A stretch of 54,223 nt of DNA. Source: a bacterium (lineage in GTDB: Bacteria > UBP15 > UBA6099 > JAJRTR01). The translations under genes were made by a program, and so were the position numbers. This document shows positions 29,624 to 38,012 of the stretch, piece after piece. The stretch lies in NCBI GenBank assembly GCA_024278215.1, contig JAJRTR010000026.1, forward strand, positions 1 through 54,223, written 5' to 3'. The notes under the pieces were generated by a model, which did no database searches, had not been told where the DNA came from, and saw nothing but the letters and a program-made list of their open reading frames with translations. Each line of letters begins with the position of its first letter. Position 1 is the stretch's first letter.

Positions 29624-30043
29624 TCACCCAGTTTTATTGATCGTACCGTTTGCAAGATCATCGATAGTGCGGCTACCGAGTTTTTCCCTGATTCCATCAT
29701 TTACATCCATCCACAGTTCATGGCAATTACAGAATTCAGTTCTGTCGCATTGATGATCATCGATAATGCAGTCGATTATGCTTATCGGCCCTTCGATAGC
29801 CTCGACGACCTCGAGTATTGTTATTTCCCTGCCCGGCCTGGCAAGTTTGTAGCCGCCGTGCATTCCCCATACACTCTTTAGAAGCTGTGCGTTTTTGAGC
29901 AGTGTGGCAAGTTGAGAAAGGTATCTTTGAGAAAGATTTTGCCGTTCAGCGACATCTTTGATCGGGACAGTTTCACCGTTTCCGTGTTTATGTATGTCTG
30001 CCATCAATCGTACCGCATATCTTGCTTTTGTGTTTAACTTCAT
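29624..30043 (-). CDS. Rrf2 family transcriptional regulator, Fe-S type
   Basis: This 139-residue winged-helix regulator has the helix-turn-helix in VPIKDVAERQNLSQRYLSQLATLLKNA, followed by the wing SVWGMHGGYKLARPGREITI. Cysteines C92, C99, C105 and C107 (DCIIDDHQCDRTEFCNC) sit where IscR and NsrR ligate an Fe-S cluster. It probably senses Fe-S status, NO or redox state. No isc/suf genes are adjacent. The divergent promoter region (30044-30266) contains a 20-bp imperfect palindrome that is a good candidate operator for this protein. Length is standard. Confidence 0.9.
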   Translation of the reverse strand: MKLNTKARYAVRLMADIHKHGNGETVPIKDVAERQNLSQRYLSQLATLLKNAQLLKSVWGMHGGYKLARPGREITILEVVEAIEGPISIIDCIIDDHQCDRTEFCNCHELWMDVNDGIREKLGSRTIDDLANGTINKTG

Positions 30044-30196
30044 GCCCTTACACCGACAACCCTTTCAGGATACGTTTTTATGCCGTCCGTGCCAACATTG
30101 CTATTATAGCGAGTGCAATCGAAATATGAAGCATTCATGCAATTTGAATGTTGTGTATAAACTGCTTGGCACAAGTGCATACGGGAAAAAGTTATT

Positions 30197-30226
30197 TTGA
30201 ACCTAAATACCATATAGATATAGTAT
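30197..30226 (+). promoter_or_regulatory. Promoter with overlapping palindrome, possible Rrf2 operator
   Basis: TTGAAC (30197-30202) and TATAGT (30219-30224) are separated by 16 bases. The 20-bp imperfect palindrome ATACCATATAGATATAGTAT (30207-30226) spans the spacer and -10 box; only the 5th and 16th positions and the central pair fail to pair. This is the classical layout for a repressor site, and the divergent gene encodes an Rrf2 regulator. Confidence 0.5.
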
Positions 30227-30266
30227 GATATAGAGAAAGTGCGACAAACAAAAAGGGATACTACCA

Positions 30267-30683
30267 ATGAATATGATGACGAAGGAACAGGCACGTGAAT
30301 TCGCCGCAGAATGGCTTCCGGCATGGACGGGAAACGATCCGGAGAAGCTGGCGGACTTTTATTCGGACGATGTTTTTTTCCTCGACCCGGTGATACCGGA
30401 CGGAGTTAAGGGTAAAGAAGCGCTGCTTGGCTACTTTCGAAAGCTGCTGGCGAATAATCCGGACTGGGTGTGGACTCAGATAGAAGGCATACCGATGGAA
30501 GATGGTTTCCTGAACAAGTGGCATGCTTCGATCCCGATAGGTACGAAAACATTTGATTGTGTCGGCGTCTGCTTCGTTAAGTTTGACGATGCCGGGAAGA
30601 TAAAGCGAAACGAAGTGTATTTCGACCAGAGTGAATTGGTTGCTGAAATCATAAGGCTGAAAAAGAATGCGAAACAGCAATAA
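30267..30683 (+). CDS. Small NTF2/SnoaL-like fold protein of unknown function
   Basis: This 138-residue soluble protein has the pattern of the SnoaL-like/NTF2 alpha-plus-beta fold: a helical start (AREFAAEWLPAWTGNDPEKLADFY), SDDVFFLDPVIPDGVKGKEALLGYF, then strands ending RNEVYFDQSELVAEI. Family members are isomerases, hydrolases or ligand-binding proteins, and a specific reaction cannot be assigned. Its promoter overlaps the palindrome attributed to the divergent Rrf2 regulator, so redox or Fe-S dependent control is plausible. It is a single-gene unit; 164 bases separate it from the next gene. Confidence 0.75.
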   Translation: MNMMTKEQAREFAAEWLPAWTGNDPEKLADFYSDDVFFLDPVIPDGVKGKEALLGYFRKLLANNPDWVWTQIEGIPMEDGFLNKWHASIPIGTKTFDCVGVCFVKFDDAGKIKRNEVYFDQSELVAEIIRLKKNAKQQ

Positions 30684-30713
30684 TATGATCACCTTTCTTT
30701 CTTCACAACCAAA

Positions 30714-30742
30714 TTGAGACAGTGGAATCAGGCTGGTATAAT
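30714..30742 (+). promoter_or_regulatory. Sigma-70-type promoter for the oxidoreductase gene
   Basis: TTGAGA (30714-30719), a 17-base spacer and a perfect TATAAT (30737-30742) form one of the best promoter matches in the window. Transcription should begin near 30749, inside the left arm of the inverted repeat at 30746-30827. Confidence 0.65.
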
Positions 30743-30745
30743 CCA

Positions 30746-30827
30746 GTGTCGTGTCAACGCTGAAAAGATGTAAGGGAATAAAGAGCAGAATGAACAGGAA
30801 TTTGTCTTTGAGAAGTTGACACGACAC
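30746..30827 (+). promoter_or_regulatory. 13-bp perfect inverted repeat flanking the leader of the oxidoreductase gene
   Basis: GTGTCGTGTCAAC (30746-30758) and GTTGACACGACAC (30815-30827) are exact reverse complements 56 bases apart. The left arm overlaps the predicted transcription start. The right arm lies 20 bases before the ATG. It could be a pair of operator half-sites (looping) or an mRNA stem hiding the start region. Confidence 0.6.
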
Positions 30828-30847
30828 CATGCAGAAAGGTGCCCCGG

Positions 30848-31858
30848 ATGAAAAACAACCTTCGATTCGGAATAATCTCTTGCGCAAGTATTCTCGAATA
30901 TGGTTTCATGCCCGCTGTCGAATTGACCGAAGGGGTCGAAGCGGTCGCAATTTCGTCGCGCGACATTAAAAAGGCGAAACGCGCCGCCTCGAAATATGGA
31001 ATCCGAAAAGCTTATGGCGATTATGAAAGTATTCTTCATGATCACAACATAGACTGCGTATACATTCCGCTTCCCAACTCGATGCACATCAAGTGGGCCC
31101 GCAGATCGCTTGAAGCCGGGAAACACGTGCTTTGCGAAAAACCTCTCGCATGGAACGCTGCGGAAGCGGAATCGCTAATCGAGCTGATATCGGGTTCGGG
31201 CCTGACATTCGCCGAGGCTTTTCAGTACAGGTATCACCCTTTGATGCACAGGGTCGAAGAGATCGTGCGCTCCGGACGCATAGGCAAGTTGCAGCGGGTG
31301 GAAGCTTCATACTGTGAGATTATCCCCGACAGGCGCGCTGTGCAGTTTCGACCGGAGATGGCCGGTGGTGCGCTTATGGACGTGGGAAGCTACTGTGTGA
31401 ATTTTTGCAGATTTATCGCCGGGTGCGATGATGCCGAAGTTGCGGCGGCGGAATCGGAAATCTCAGAAGGGGTGGACGGCTCCACATGCGCGGAACTGAG
31501 ATTCAGCAATGGTGTGCGGGCAGTTGTACACTGCTCGATACTTGCAACCACACCATGCTATGCCGTCATCGCCGGTTCTGAAGGCACAGTATTCATTCAC
31601 AACCCGTTCCCGGCCGCGCTGTATGAAAAAGGGCGGGTAGCCGACAAGTACCTCTGCATCGTCAGGACAGGTGATGTGATCGAAAATATTCGAGTGCCCT
31701 CAAAACTGACTTACGCATGCCAGATGGAAGCTTTCAGGGATGCAGTGCTTGCGGGTGAGCAACCATTGATAGATATAAACGAAGCAGTTGCGAATATGAG
31801 AATAATAGATGCGATACGAAAAAAAGCGGGTATCGAAGTTTCTCTGCCGGGATTGTGA
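30848..31858 (+). CDS. Gfo/Idh/MocA family NAD(P)-dependent oxidoreductase
   Basis: This 336-residue enzyme has an N-terminal Rossmann domain (RFGIISCASILEYGF) and the family EKP motif (E97-K98-P99 in VLCEKPLAWN). The substrate domain contains FQYRYHPLM and GGALMDVGSYCVNF. The usual GxGxxG loop is replaced by SCAS, a variant seen in the dihydrodiol/xylose dehydrogenase branch. It probably oxidises a sugar or cyclitol with NAD(P). I start at ATG 30848, 8 bases after AAGG; the GTG at 30839 is less likely. It is a single-gene unit with a strong predicted promoter and converges with the CBS-PP2C gene. Confidence 0.88.
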   Translation: MKNNLRFGIISCASILEYGFMPAVELTEGVEAVAISSRDIKKAKRAASKYGIRKAYGDYESILHDHNIDCVYIPLPNSMHIKWARRSLEAGKHVLCEKPLAWNAAEAESLIELISGSGLTFAEAFQYRYHPLMHRVEEIVRSGRIGKLQRVEASYCEIIPDRRAVQFRPEMAGGALMDVGSYCVNFCRFIAGCDDAEVAAAESEISEGVDGSTCAELRFSNGVRAVVHCSILATTPCYAVIAGSEGTVFIHNPFPAALYEKGRVADKYLCIVRTGDVIENIRVPSKLTYACQMEAFRDAVLAGEQPLIDINEAVANMRIIDAIRKKAGIEVSLPGL

Positions 31859-31916
31859 CATTCCGGGTCGGCGGAAGAAACTCAAAGCAATAGTATATTC
31901 TCGCTCAGTTCACCCG

Positions 31917-33104
31917 CTATTTCACAAATTCGCAGAGCAGTATGGCTATATCGTCGCTTATCGGCAAGTCGCCGGCATAGGACAGAACAGTGTTATAGAG
32001 GCTGTTCGGGACATTATCATTTTTATTCTTCATAAGATTTTTAAACTCTTCGATGAAACGATCTTCGCCGAACATCGTTCCTTCCGGCCCTTTTTGCTCG
32101 ACACATCCGTCGGTGAACAGAAGCAGCGCGTCGCCTGGAGCTATGGAAATCTTCTTTGACGTGTAGTTGTTTTTATCGCGGATACCGATAGGTACGTGGC
32201 CGTGGGGCAGATTCTGTATTTCGTGGCTTTCGCTTTTAAGCAATATGGGTTTGGGAAGTCCGAATTGCGTGTAATCCATTTCAAGAGTGTCGAGATTTAT
32301 GATGCCGTAGAAACCGGCGACGAAATAACCGGCAGGCATGAGAGGAATAAGCTGCTTGTTCATTTGTGTGATCACGGGTCCGGGTGTTGTGTGATGCGGA
32401 GTAACCTGATCGAGATTCATTTTTACTTCGATAGCGATCATGGCGGAAGTTATGCCGTGTCCCATGACATCTGCCATGAAGACACCCATATAATTGTCAC
32501 GCAGACGGATAACTTCGTAATAATCTCCCCCGATCGAATCCGCCTGCTCGTAAAAATGCGAGAAGCGGATGTGCGGCGTTTCAGGAAGACTGTTGACAAT
32601 GAGATTTTTCTGAAACTTGCTTGCCGACGCCATTTCCTGGCGAATGATCCTCATCGATTCCGTCAGTTGCTGCTGCACCAGCCGTATCTCCTGCGTCTTC
32701 TCCTTAACGCGCTGTTCCAGTATTCGGTCGCGAATTCGCACGAGGTCTTTGATCGAGACAATCCCCTGCAGCTTATCGCCATCCATGACCAGCAGATGCC
32801 GGAAGTTGCCTTCCATCATTTTTGCGTATGCCTCCTCGACGGAACTGTCCCTGCCGACATAGACGATATTTTTTGTCATCGCATCGCATATACACACCTT
32901 TTCCGCGCATTGTTTCTTTTTGACGACAAGCTTCAGCAAATCCCTCTCGGTGAAAATCCCGATCGGTTCGTCGTTTTCAACGACAACAAGAGACCCCGCT
33001 CCTCGTCCCTCCATGAGGTTTGCCGCTTCGACAGCAGTGGTTTCAGGAGGCGCGGTCAATATGTTTACCGCCATAACATTTTCAATGCTCAAATTGTGTG
33101 GCAT
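31917..33104 (-). CDS. CBS-domain PP2C-type (SpoIIE-like) serine phosphatase
   Basis: This 395-residue cytosolic protein has a tandem CBS pair at residues ~8-130 (SLVVVENDEPIGIFTERDLL; HLLVMDGDKLQGIVSIKDLV). A coiled linker follows (EQRVKEKTQEIRLVQQQLTES), then a SpoIIE/RsbU-type phosphatase with IGGDYYEVI, FMADVMGHGITSAMIA, LLLFTDGCVEQ and SDDIAILL. These Asp residues bind the two metals. It should dephosphorylate an anti-anti-sigma factor in response to an adenine nucleotide sensed by the CBS pair. No STAS or anti-sigma gene is near, so its pathway lies elsewhere. AAAGGGA precedes the ATG. It is divergent from the coiled-coil gene at 33235. Confidence 0.9.
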   Translation of the reverse strand: MPHNLSIENVMAVNILTAPPETTAVEAANLMEGRGAGSLVVVENDEPIGIFTERDLLKLVVKKKQCAEKVCICDAMTKNIVYVGRDSSVEEAYAKMMEGNFRHLLVMDGDKLQGIVSIKDLVRIRDRILEQRVKEKTQEIRLVQQQLTESMRIIRQEMASASKFQKNLIVNSLPETPHIRFSHFYEQADSIGGDYYEVIRLRDNYMGVFMADVMGHGITSAMIAIEVKMNLDQVTPHHTTPGPVITQMNKQLIPLMPAGYFVAGFYGIINLDTLEMDYTQFGLPKPILLKSESHEIQNLPHGHVPIGIRDKNNYTSKKISIAPGDALLLFTDGCVEQKGPEGTMFGEDRFIEEFKNLMKNKNDNVPNSLYNTVLSYAGDLPISDDIAILLCEFVK

Positions 33105-33234
33105 TACTGTTTCCCTTTAAGCCAATTACTGTAATTGATGAAGGTTGCTATTGGCCCGCTTGAAATTTATTCGCGATACGAATACCCTATCATATACAAA
33201 ACCCAACTATTTTGTCTAATGGAAACGACTGCAA

Positions 33235-34002
33235 ATGCATAGAAATTTCGGCAGCAAAGGAAGCAAACAGACGAGAGAGCAGATCCGCGCGCAAATAGAG
33301 CTCGAATTTCCGGACGTACCGGCTGAGACAAAGGAGCGGATCGAGATATTGAGATACCTGATGCAGGATGAGGACGACCTGCAGAAGAAGGCGGCGATTG
33401 CCCTCGAACTGAGCGACCTCGAAAGCGGGCTCCGCTCGACAAAAACAAGGCTCGACATACATTTCGAAGGTCTCGTGTCACAAGCGCGCTCCGCATGGAA
33501 CGAAGCGCTCCAGAAAAGCAGCGAAAAAGTGCTGCACGAGATGGAACAGTCGCTCGCGAAACGCCTGCCCGGAGCGACGCGGGAAGAACTCAAGCAACTT
33601 GCAGTCTGCATGTTGAAAGTAAAGTCCGGCAAAGCGAAAAAGGAAGAGTTTTCAAAACTCGGCGACGAGATAAAAAACGCAATATCGGCAAGACTTAAGA
33701 AGCTCAGGGAGAAAAAAGAACGTGAAGAAAAACTTGCCGCCGTCGCTGCCGCCGCTGTTGACGACGAGGTGTCAAAAGAGAAAGTCGAAGAAATGATCTG
33801 TTTTCTCGAAGAATCCGGTACTACGAATATGCAGATAATCGAAAGAGTCGCCTCGGTTTTTAAAATCGACGAAAAAAACTTTGGTCACGAGAACTTGAAA
33901 AATGTTATAGATGTGCTTTCCGACCGGCTCGGCCGGGACGACGACTACAGGGAAATGGACAAAGCTGGTCTGATAGATTGCCTCAGGCTTCTGATCACGT
34001 GA
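33235..34002 (+). CDS. Hypothetical coiled-coil protein
   Basis: I do not recognise this 255-residue soluble protein. It is mostly charged helix, with a Lys/Glu-rich coiled coil in the middle (about residues 120-170) and short Ala/Lys stretches (KKLREKKEREEKLAAVAAAAV). The last ~75 residues (EKVEEMICFLEESGTTNMQIIERVASVFKI and after) look like a compact helical domain. There is no signal peptide, membrane segment or catalytic motif. It is transcribed alone, away from the CBS-PP2C gene and towards the M23 peptidase gene. The coding bias looks normal, so it is likely real. Confidence 0.7.
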   Translation: MHRNFGSKGSKQTREQIRAQIELEFPDVPAETKERIEILRYLMQDEDDLQKKAAIALELSDLESGLRSTKTRLDIHFEGLVSQARSAWNEALQKSSEKVLHEMEQSLAKRLPGATREELKQLAVCMLKVKSGKAKKEEFSKLGDEIKNAISARLKKLREKKEREEKLAAVAAAAVDDEVSKEKVEEMICFLEESGTTNMQIIERVASVFKIDEKNFGHENLKNVIDVLSDRLGRDDDYREMDKAGLIDCLRLLIT

Positions 34003-34042
34003 GTGTTTACACGACAATACGCCAACTGGTGAAACACACGGG

Positions 34043-34996
34043 TTAAGGCCAGCGGACACCGTTGTAATCTTTTGCGCGGAAGGGGAGGTCGAGAACGGAC
34101 CTTCTGTCGTATTCCTTATCATAGATTGGCGGGAATGAGTCGAACAGAGTGCTGTAGAACATCCTGTAGTTTATGGTTTCGACGGCGCGAAGTTCGAGGT
34201 CTTCGATTGATTCGAGATACGCACGTTCTTTGTCGAAGGTGCAGGCGGCAATGGCTTCGTCGATAAGCGTTGCGTTCCACTCTGTTGGGGTAAAACTGTT
34301 GTCGGGAGCGCTGGTGTGCGGTATCGGATCGTTGCCGCCTTTCCAGAGTGAAGGCTCCGTCTGCAGATTGATAGAGAATGGATCGACAGGGCAGCCGTTG
34401 AGTATTACATTCATGTGGACATGCGGTGCTACCCAGGGGAAAAACAGAAGTATCTCGATGCCTGCGGCACCTGAGAGGGCAATTGTATCGCCGCGGTCGA
34501 CGATGTCGCCGACCGCCACCAGCGAACGTGCGAGATGGCCGTATGTGGTAATGAGTCCGTCGCCGTGATCGACAAATATTTTCAGGCCGCCGTGGTCGAG
34601 CTGGCTCAGGACATGTACAACTTTACCCGGTGCAGCGGTGACAACTCGCGTTCCCACGGGAACAGCGAAATCCGTGCCGATATGGCTGTCGTAAGTGAAT
34701 TGACCGCCTTTGAAGTCCCTGGCATACGTAACTTTCACCGAGTAGGGCTGGTTTGCCGGTGCGCAACGGCGGTTGTAAAGATTGTAAACAGGGACCTTAT
34801 GGTCTTTACGGTCGATGCCGAGCCATGTGGGGATGGAAATTCGCGGTTTAAAAATCTTAAATGAAGTGAGGTCGAAAATCGTGGGCGGCACACCGCCGTT
34901 GCCGAGTGTCGCCTTCAGCGCGTCTCTGAGCGCCGTGCCCGGTTCCGTTATTCCGAACATTTCGAAAAAAGAGATTCTATCTTTATCATTTGACAT
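34043..34996 (-). CDS. M23 (LytM-type) peptidase domain protein
   Basis: This 317-residue protein contains a lysostaphin-type metallopeptidase domain: SHIGTDFAVPVGTRVVTA (His and Asp zinc ligands), HGDGLITTYGHL, and HVHMNVILNG (HxH). About 115 residues of unknown character precede it and about 110 follow. I see no signal peptide or membrane helix at either possible start, unusual for a peptidoglycan hydrolase. I start at ATG 34996 because GAGGA lies 7 bases upstream and a longer frame to 35083 overlaps the upstream gene. The B12-radical SAM gene ends 31 bases before, so the two are probably one operon. A non-peptidoglycan role, or non-classical export, is possible. Confidence 0.8.
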   Translation of the reverse strand: MSNDKDRISFFEMFGITEPGTALRDALKATLGNGGVPPTIFDLTSFKIFKPRISIPTWLGIDRKDHKVPVYNLYNRRCAPANQPYSVKVTYARDFKGGQFTYDSHIGTDFAVPVGTRVVTAAPGKVVHVLSQLDHGGLKIFVDHGDGLITTYGHLARSLVAVGDIVDRGDTIALSGAAGIEILLFFPWVAPHVHMNVILNGCPVDPFSINLQTEPSLWKGGNDPIPHTSAPDNSFTPTEWNATLIDEAIAACTFDKERAYLESIEDLELRAVETINYRMFYSTLFDSFPPIYDKEYDRRSVLDLPFRAKDYNGVRWP

Positions 34997-35027
34997 TACA
35001 GCATCCTCGATTCGTTCTGCGAAGTTC

Positions 35028-36365
35028 TCAATAATACGGTGGCAAACGTTTTTTGATAAACTTGCGTGAAACGAATGTCGCATTATAGAAGTATATCCGT
35101 ATATTCAGGAACCAGTCCATCGGCGAGAAGAAACTTTTCAGAGTACGTTTGAACATGCGCCTGAAATTCAGCCAGGGAGAATAGAGCCTGAGATATGTAT
35201 CCCAGAACAGGTCTTCCATCTCTCCCGCGGGTATCGTGGGATGCCGCGCCACCTGCTGATAGGCGGTGTAGCGACGCCAGTCCTTGTGGAGCAGACGACC
35301 GCTCTTGTCGAGGTCGTCATAATGTTTTGTGCCGGGGTAGGGGGTCAGGATATAAGGATTCGCATAGATATTAGCGTCTGCAATGAATTTGTATGTGTCT
35401 TCGAAAGTCTGCCTGTCGTCGTCCTCGAAGCCGAATATCATATTAGCGGAAACAGCGATGCCCGCCTGCCTGAACGCGGTGAGTTTGTCTTTGTAGTCTT
35501 CAACTTTGTTGAATCCTTTATTCACTTTCCGCAGGGAAGTCGAGTTCAGGGTTTCGATGCCGATGAAGGCGCCGCGCATACCGGCACGGGCGGCGTGTTT
35601 GAGCAACTCGGGGTCGTCGGCCATTGTCAGCGCGCACTGGCTGACCCACCTGATATTAAGTGGGATGAGAGCTTCATAAAGTTCATAAGAATAACTCTTT
35701 TTCGCGGCGATATTATCGTCGATAAACATCACGAGCCGCGAACGGAGGTTCCGCACTGCGCGCCCAACTTCCTCGACGACTTCGCAGACCGGCCTGAAAC
35801 GGTATTTCCTGCCGTAGAACGCAGTGACCGTGCAATACCGGCAATTGTTCGGACACCCGCGTGACGTCTGGCACGGGATCGACCGGTAGTAATACTTTTT
35901 GTATGGAATCAGGTCATAGCGCGGACCGGGCAGGTTGGCAAGCGGGTGCGGAGTGTCCGCGCGGTATCGTTCTTTAAGGCAGCCGTTGCGGTAGTCTTCA
36001 ATAATCGTTTCCATCAGGTATTCCGCTTCGCCGATCACCACCGAGTCGCAGTGTCGGGCTGCCTCATCGGGCATGAATGTAGCATGAAAACCACCCATGA
36101 AAACAGTTTTTCCGTGTCGCCTGAACTCGTCTGCAAGTTCATAGCCGCGCACAGCATGCAGAGTGGAGATCGAGATGCCGACAAGGTCGCAATCCGCTGT
36201 CGGATCAACCGTCTGGATATATTCATTTTTTATTTCCACATCGATTCCAGCAGGCACAAGACCTGCAATATATGGAAGTGTGAGCGTCGGAAAAAAGGCT
36301 TTTTTCTGTTTGAAAGGTCTGCCGTCGTGGGTGTATTGCGTCGGCATTACAAGTAAAAGTTTCAT
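35028..36365 (-). CDS. B12-binding domain radical SAM protein
   Basis: This 445-residue enzyme combines an N-terminal cobalamin-binding-like domain (DLVGISISTLHAVRGYELAD, VFMGGFHATFMPDE) with a radical SAM barrel whose cluster motif is CPNNCRYC in TSRGCPNNCRYCTVTAFYG. The region MRGAFIGIETLNSTSLRKVNKGF is typical of the BchE/HpnP-like class. The C-terminus is basic and aromatic (YFYNATFVSRKFIKKRLPPYY). Such enzymes methylate unactivated carbons or do ring closure in lipid, hopanoid or natural-product pathways. The substrate is unknown. GGGAG precedes the ATG. It is followed by the M23 gene. The 204-base gap upstream separates it from divergent folC. Confidence 0.88.
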   Translation of the reverse strand: MKLLLVMPTQYTHDGRPFKQKKAFFPTLTLPYIAGLVPAGIDVEIKNEYIQTVDPTADCDLVGISISTLHAVRGYELADEFRRHGKTVFMGGFHATFMPDEAARHCDSVVIGEAEYLMETIIEDYRNGCLKERYRADTPHPLANLPGPRYDLIPYKKYYYRSIPCQTSRGCPNNCRYCTVTAFYGRKYRFRPVCEVVEEVGRAVRNLRSRLVMFIDDNIAAKKSYSYELYEALIPLNIRWVSQCALTMADDPELLKHAARAGMRGAFIGIETLNSTSLRKVNKGFNKVEDYKDKLTAFRQAGIAVSANMIFGFEDDDRQTFEDTYKFIADANIYANPYILTPYPGTKHYDDLDKSGRLLHKDWRRYTAYQQVARHPTIPAGEMEDLFWDTYLRLYSPWLNFRRMFKRTLKSFFSPMDWFLNIRIYFYNATFVSRKFIKKRLPPYY

Positions 36366-36569
36366 TTATTGACTCCCGGTGGAACTAACCCAAACTCAAT
36401 GAATTATATGGAGTGGCGACTGAAATTCAATGTATCAAGAAATTGAACTTGTGCGTTATTTCATAATTCTGGCGCGTTTTTATCCGGGTAACCGCTGAAA
36501 TTCGGTTTCGGCTGAAAACGCACAGGCCAGTAATGTATAATACCCCAACATGAACATGGGAGACCGGAA

Positions 36570-37889
36570 ATGAAATACAGGCAGGCGAATGAGTATCTGG
36601 ACAATTTCTCGAACTACGAGAAGAAGGCGCATCTGCTGAAGCCGCGGTTCAGTCTCGATGCGATAGGGAAACTGCTCGAAAAGCTGGGCAGTCCGGAAAA
36701 AAAGTATCCTTCGGTGCATGTGGCCGGTACCGTGGGCAAGGGTTCCGTGTGCCATATAGTAGAAAGCGTGCTGCGGGCGACCGGTTGCAAAACTGCGCTC
36801 TATTCGTCGCCGCACCTTGTGGATATCAGGGAAAGAATAGCGATATGCGGCAGAATAATAACGAAAAAGGATTTCACTGAATCTGTCGAAAAAATCAGGG
36901 TGATCGTTGGCAATGTTTTCGATGAGCTGACATATTTTGAAGTGCTTACGGCAATTGCGTTCGATTATTTTGCCGACCGCGATGTCGACATAGCAGTCGT
37001 GGAGGTGGGGCTTGGGGGCAGGCTCGACGCCACGAATATGGTGCCGCCGTTTGTGGGCGCGATAACGACGCTGGGATGGGACCACGTGGCTGTGCTGGGG
37101 CCGACACTTGCGGATATCGCGGGCGAAAAAGCGGGTATCGTCAAGCGTGGGGCGACTATTGTCTCGTCGCCGCAACACTGGCGCGCGCGAAAAGTTATCG
37201 AAGAAACCTGCCGCGACAAGCAGGCACGCTTTATTGCAGCCGTCCCCGGGAATACAGTGAAACACATTGGAACGGAGCAGGGAAGGGTGGTCTACGAGAT
37301 TCTTTCAGGCGCTGCGGAGGGACGATGTGTACTACTGCCGCTCGCCGGTGATTTTCAGTCGATAAATCTCGCTACGGCATTGGAAATCATAGGCGCGGTT
37401 TCCGACGATGACAGGTTCGATATATCGGCAGACGATATAGTTGCCGGAGTTGAAAATGTAGTCTTTCCCGGTCGTATGGAGTATGTGAAATTACCGTGCG
37501 CTCCGGTCGAGGCGATTATCGACGGCGCGCACAACGCTCCCGCGGCGGACGCGCTTGCCGGTTCGCTTGTCGCGAGATACGGAAAAGGCGCAAAAGTTGT
37601 TTTTGTCATAGGTATGCTGCTCGACAAAGATGCGGACACAGTGATGAAAAGACTTTGCAGGGCCGGAAGCGACGTGGTGATTACCGAACTCGACTTCGAC
37701 AGGGCGACGCCGGCGAGGGAACTTGCGAAAACAGCTAAAAAATATTTCGACAGGGTCCTGGTCGCTGAAGATATGGCGGGGGCGATCAAGAAAGCGGTTG
37801 GGCTATCCGGTGGTCATGACGCGATTTGCATTACCGGCTCGCTGTATGCAGTCGCCGAAGCAAAAAACGCGCTGGCAAACCGGAAATAA
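36570..37889 (+). CDS. folC: Bifunctional dihydrofolate synthase / folylpolyglutamate synthase
   Basis: This 439-residue Mur-ligase family enzyme adds glutamate to folates. The P-loop is GTVGKGS (residues 53-59), followed by SSPHLVDIRERI, the second motif FEVLTAIAFDYFA, VVEVGLGGRLDATN and GWDHVAVLGPTLADIAGEKAGI. The C-terminal domain begins near PGRMEYVKL and contains IDGAHNAPAADALA. All are canonical. It is an ordinary housekeeping gene transcribed alone. The intergenic region downstream holds a possible small RNA and its terminator. Nothing is unusual in the protein. Confidence 0.95.
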   Translation: MKYRQANEYLDNFSNYEKKAHLLKPRFSLDAIGKLLEKLGSPEKKYPSVHVAGTVGKGSVCHIVESVLRATGCKTALYSSPHLVDIRERIAICGRIITKKDFTESVEKIRVIVGNVFDELTYFEVLTAIAFDYFADRDVDIAVVEVGLGGRLDATNMVPPFVGAITTLGWDHVAVLGPTLADIAGEKAGIVKRGATIVSSPQHWRARKVIEETCRDKQARFIAAVPGNTVKHIGTEQGRVVYEILSGAAEGRCVLLPLAGDFQSINLATALEIIGAVSDDDRFDISADDIVAGVENVVFPGRMEYVKLPCAPVEAIIDGAHNAPAADALAGSLVARYGKGAKVVFVIGMLLDKDADTVMKRLCRAGSDVVITELDFDRATPARELAKTAKKYFDRVLVAEDMAGAIKKAVGLSGGHDAICITGSLYAVAEAKNALANRK

Positions 37890-37941
37890 AACACTTGCGT
37901 TTCCTGTTCTTAATAGATGTATTATTGATTCACAGATTTTC

Positions 37942-37955
37942 GTGATGAATATCAC
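37942..37955 (+). promoter_or_regulatory. CRP/FNR-like palindrome
   Basis: GTGATGAATATCAC matches the TGTGA-N6-TCACA pattern of CRP-family regulators in its core (GTGA-N6-TCAC), with a final A as well. It is centred near -65 of the promoter at 37979, a workable activation distance. A single match of this size can arise by chance in AT-rich DNA. Confidence 0.35.
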
Positions 37956-37978
37956 AATAATAAATAATTAATAAACTA

Positions 37979-38012
37979 TTGACACTTATCACTATAAAGT
38001 GTAATATTACAC
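37979..38012 (+). promoter_or_regulatory. Strong promoter with palindromic -10 region
   Basis: A perfect TTGACA (37979-37984) is followed after 17 bases by TAATAT (38002-38007). The -10 box is embedded in the exact 14-bp palindrome GTGTAATATTACAC (37999-38012). The spacer also carries CACTTAT and ATAAAGTG, an imperfect inverted repeat. The layout suggests a tightly regulated promoter. Confidence 0.6.

Noticed and set aside
32196-33134. Long open frame on the plus strand opposite the CBS-PP2C gene, and similar long antisense frames at 8995-9975, 27241-28530 and 42256-43146
   Set aside because: Each is the reverse of a well-supported gene with clear motifs, and none has a family pattern of its own. 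The codon use of the real genes keeps the antisense frames open.
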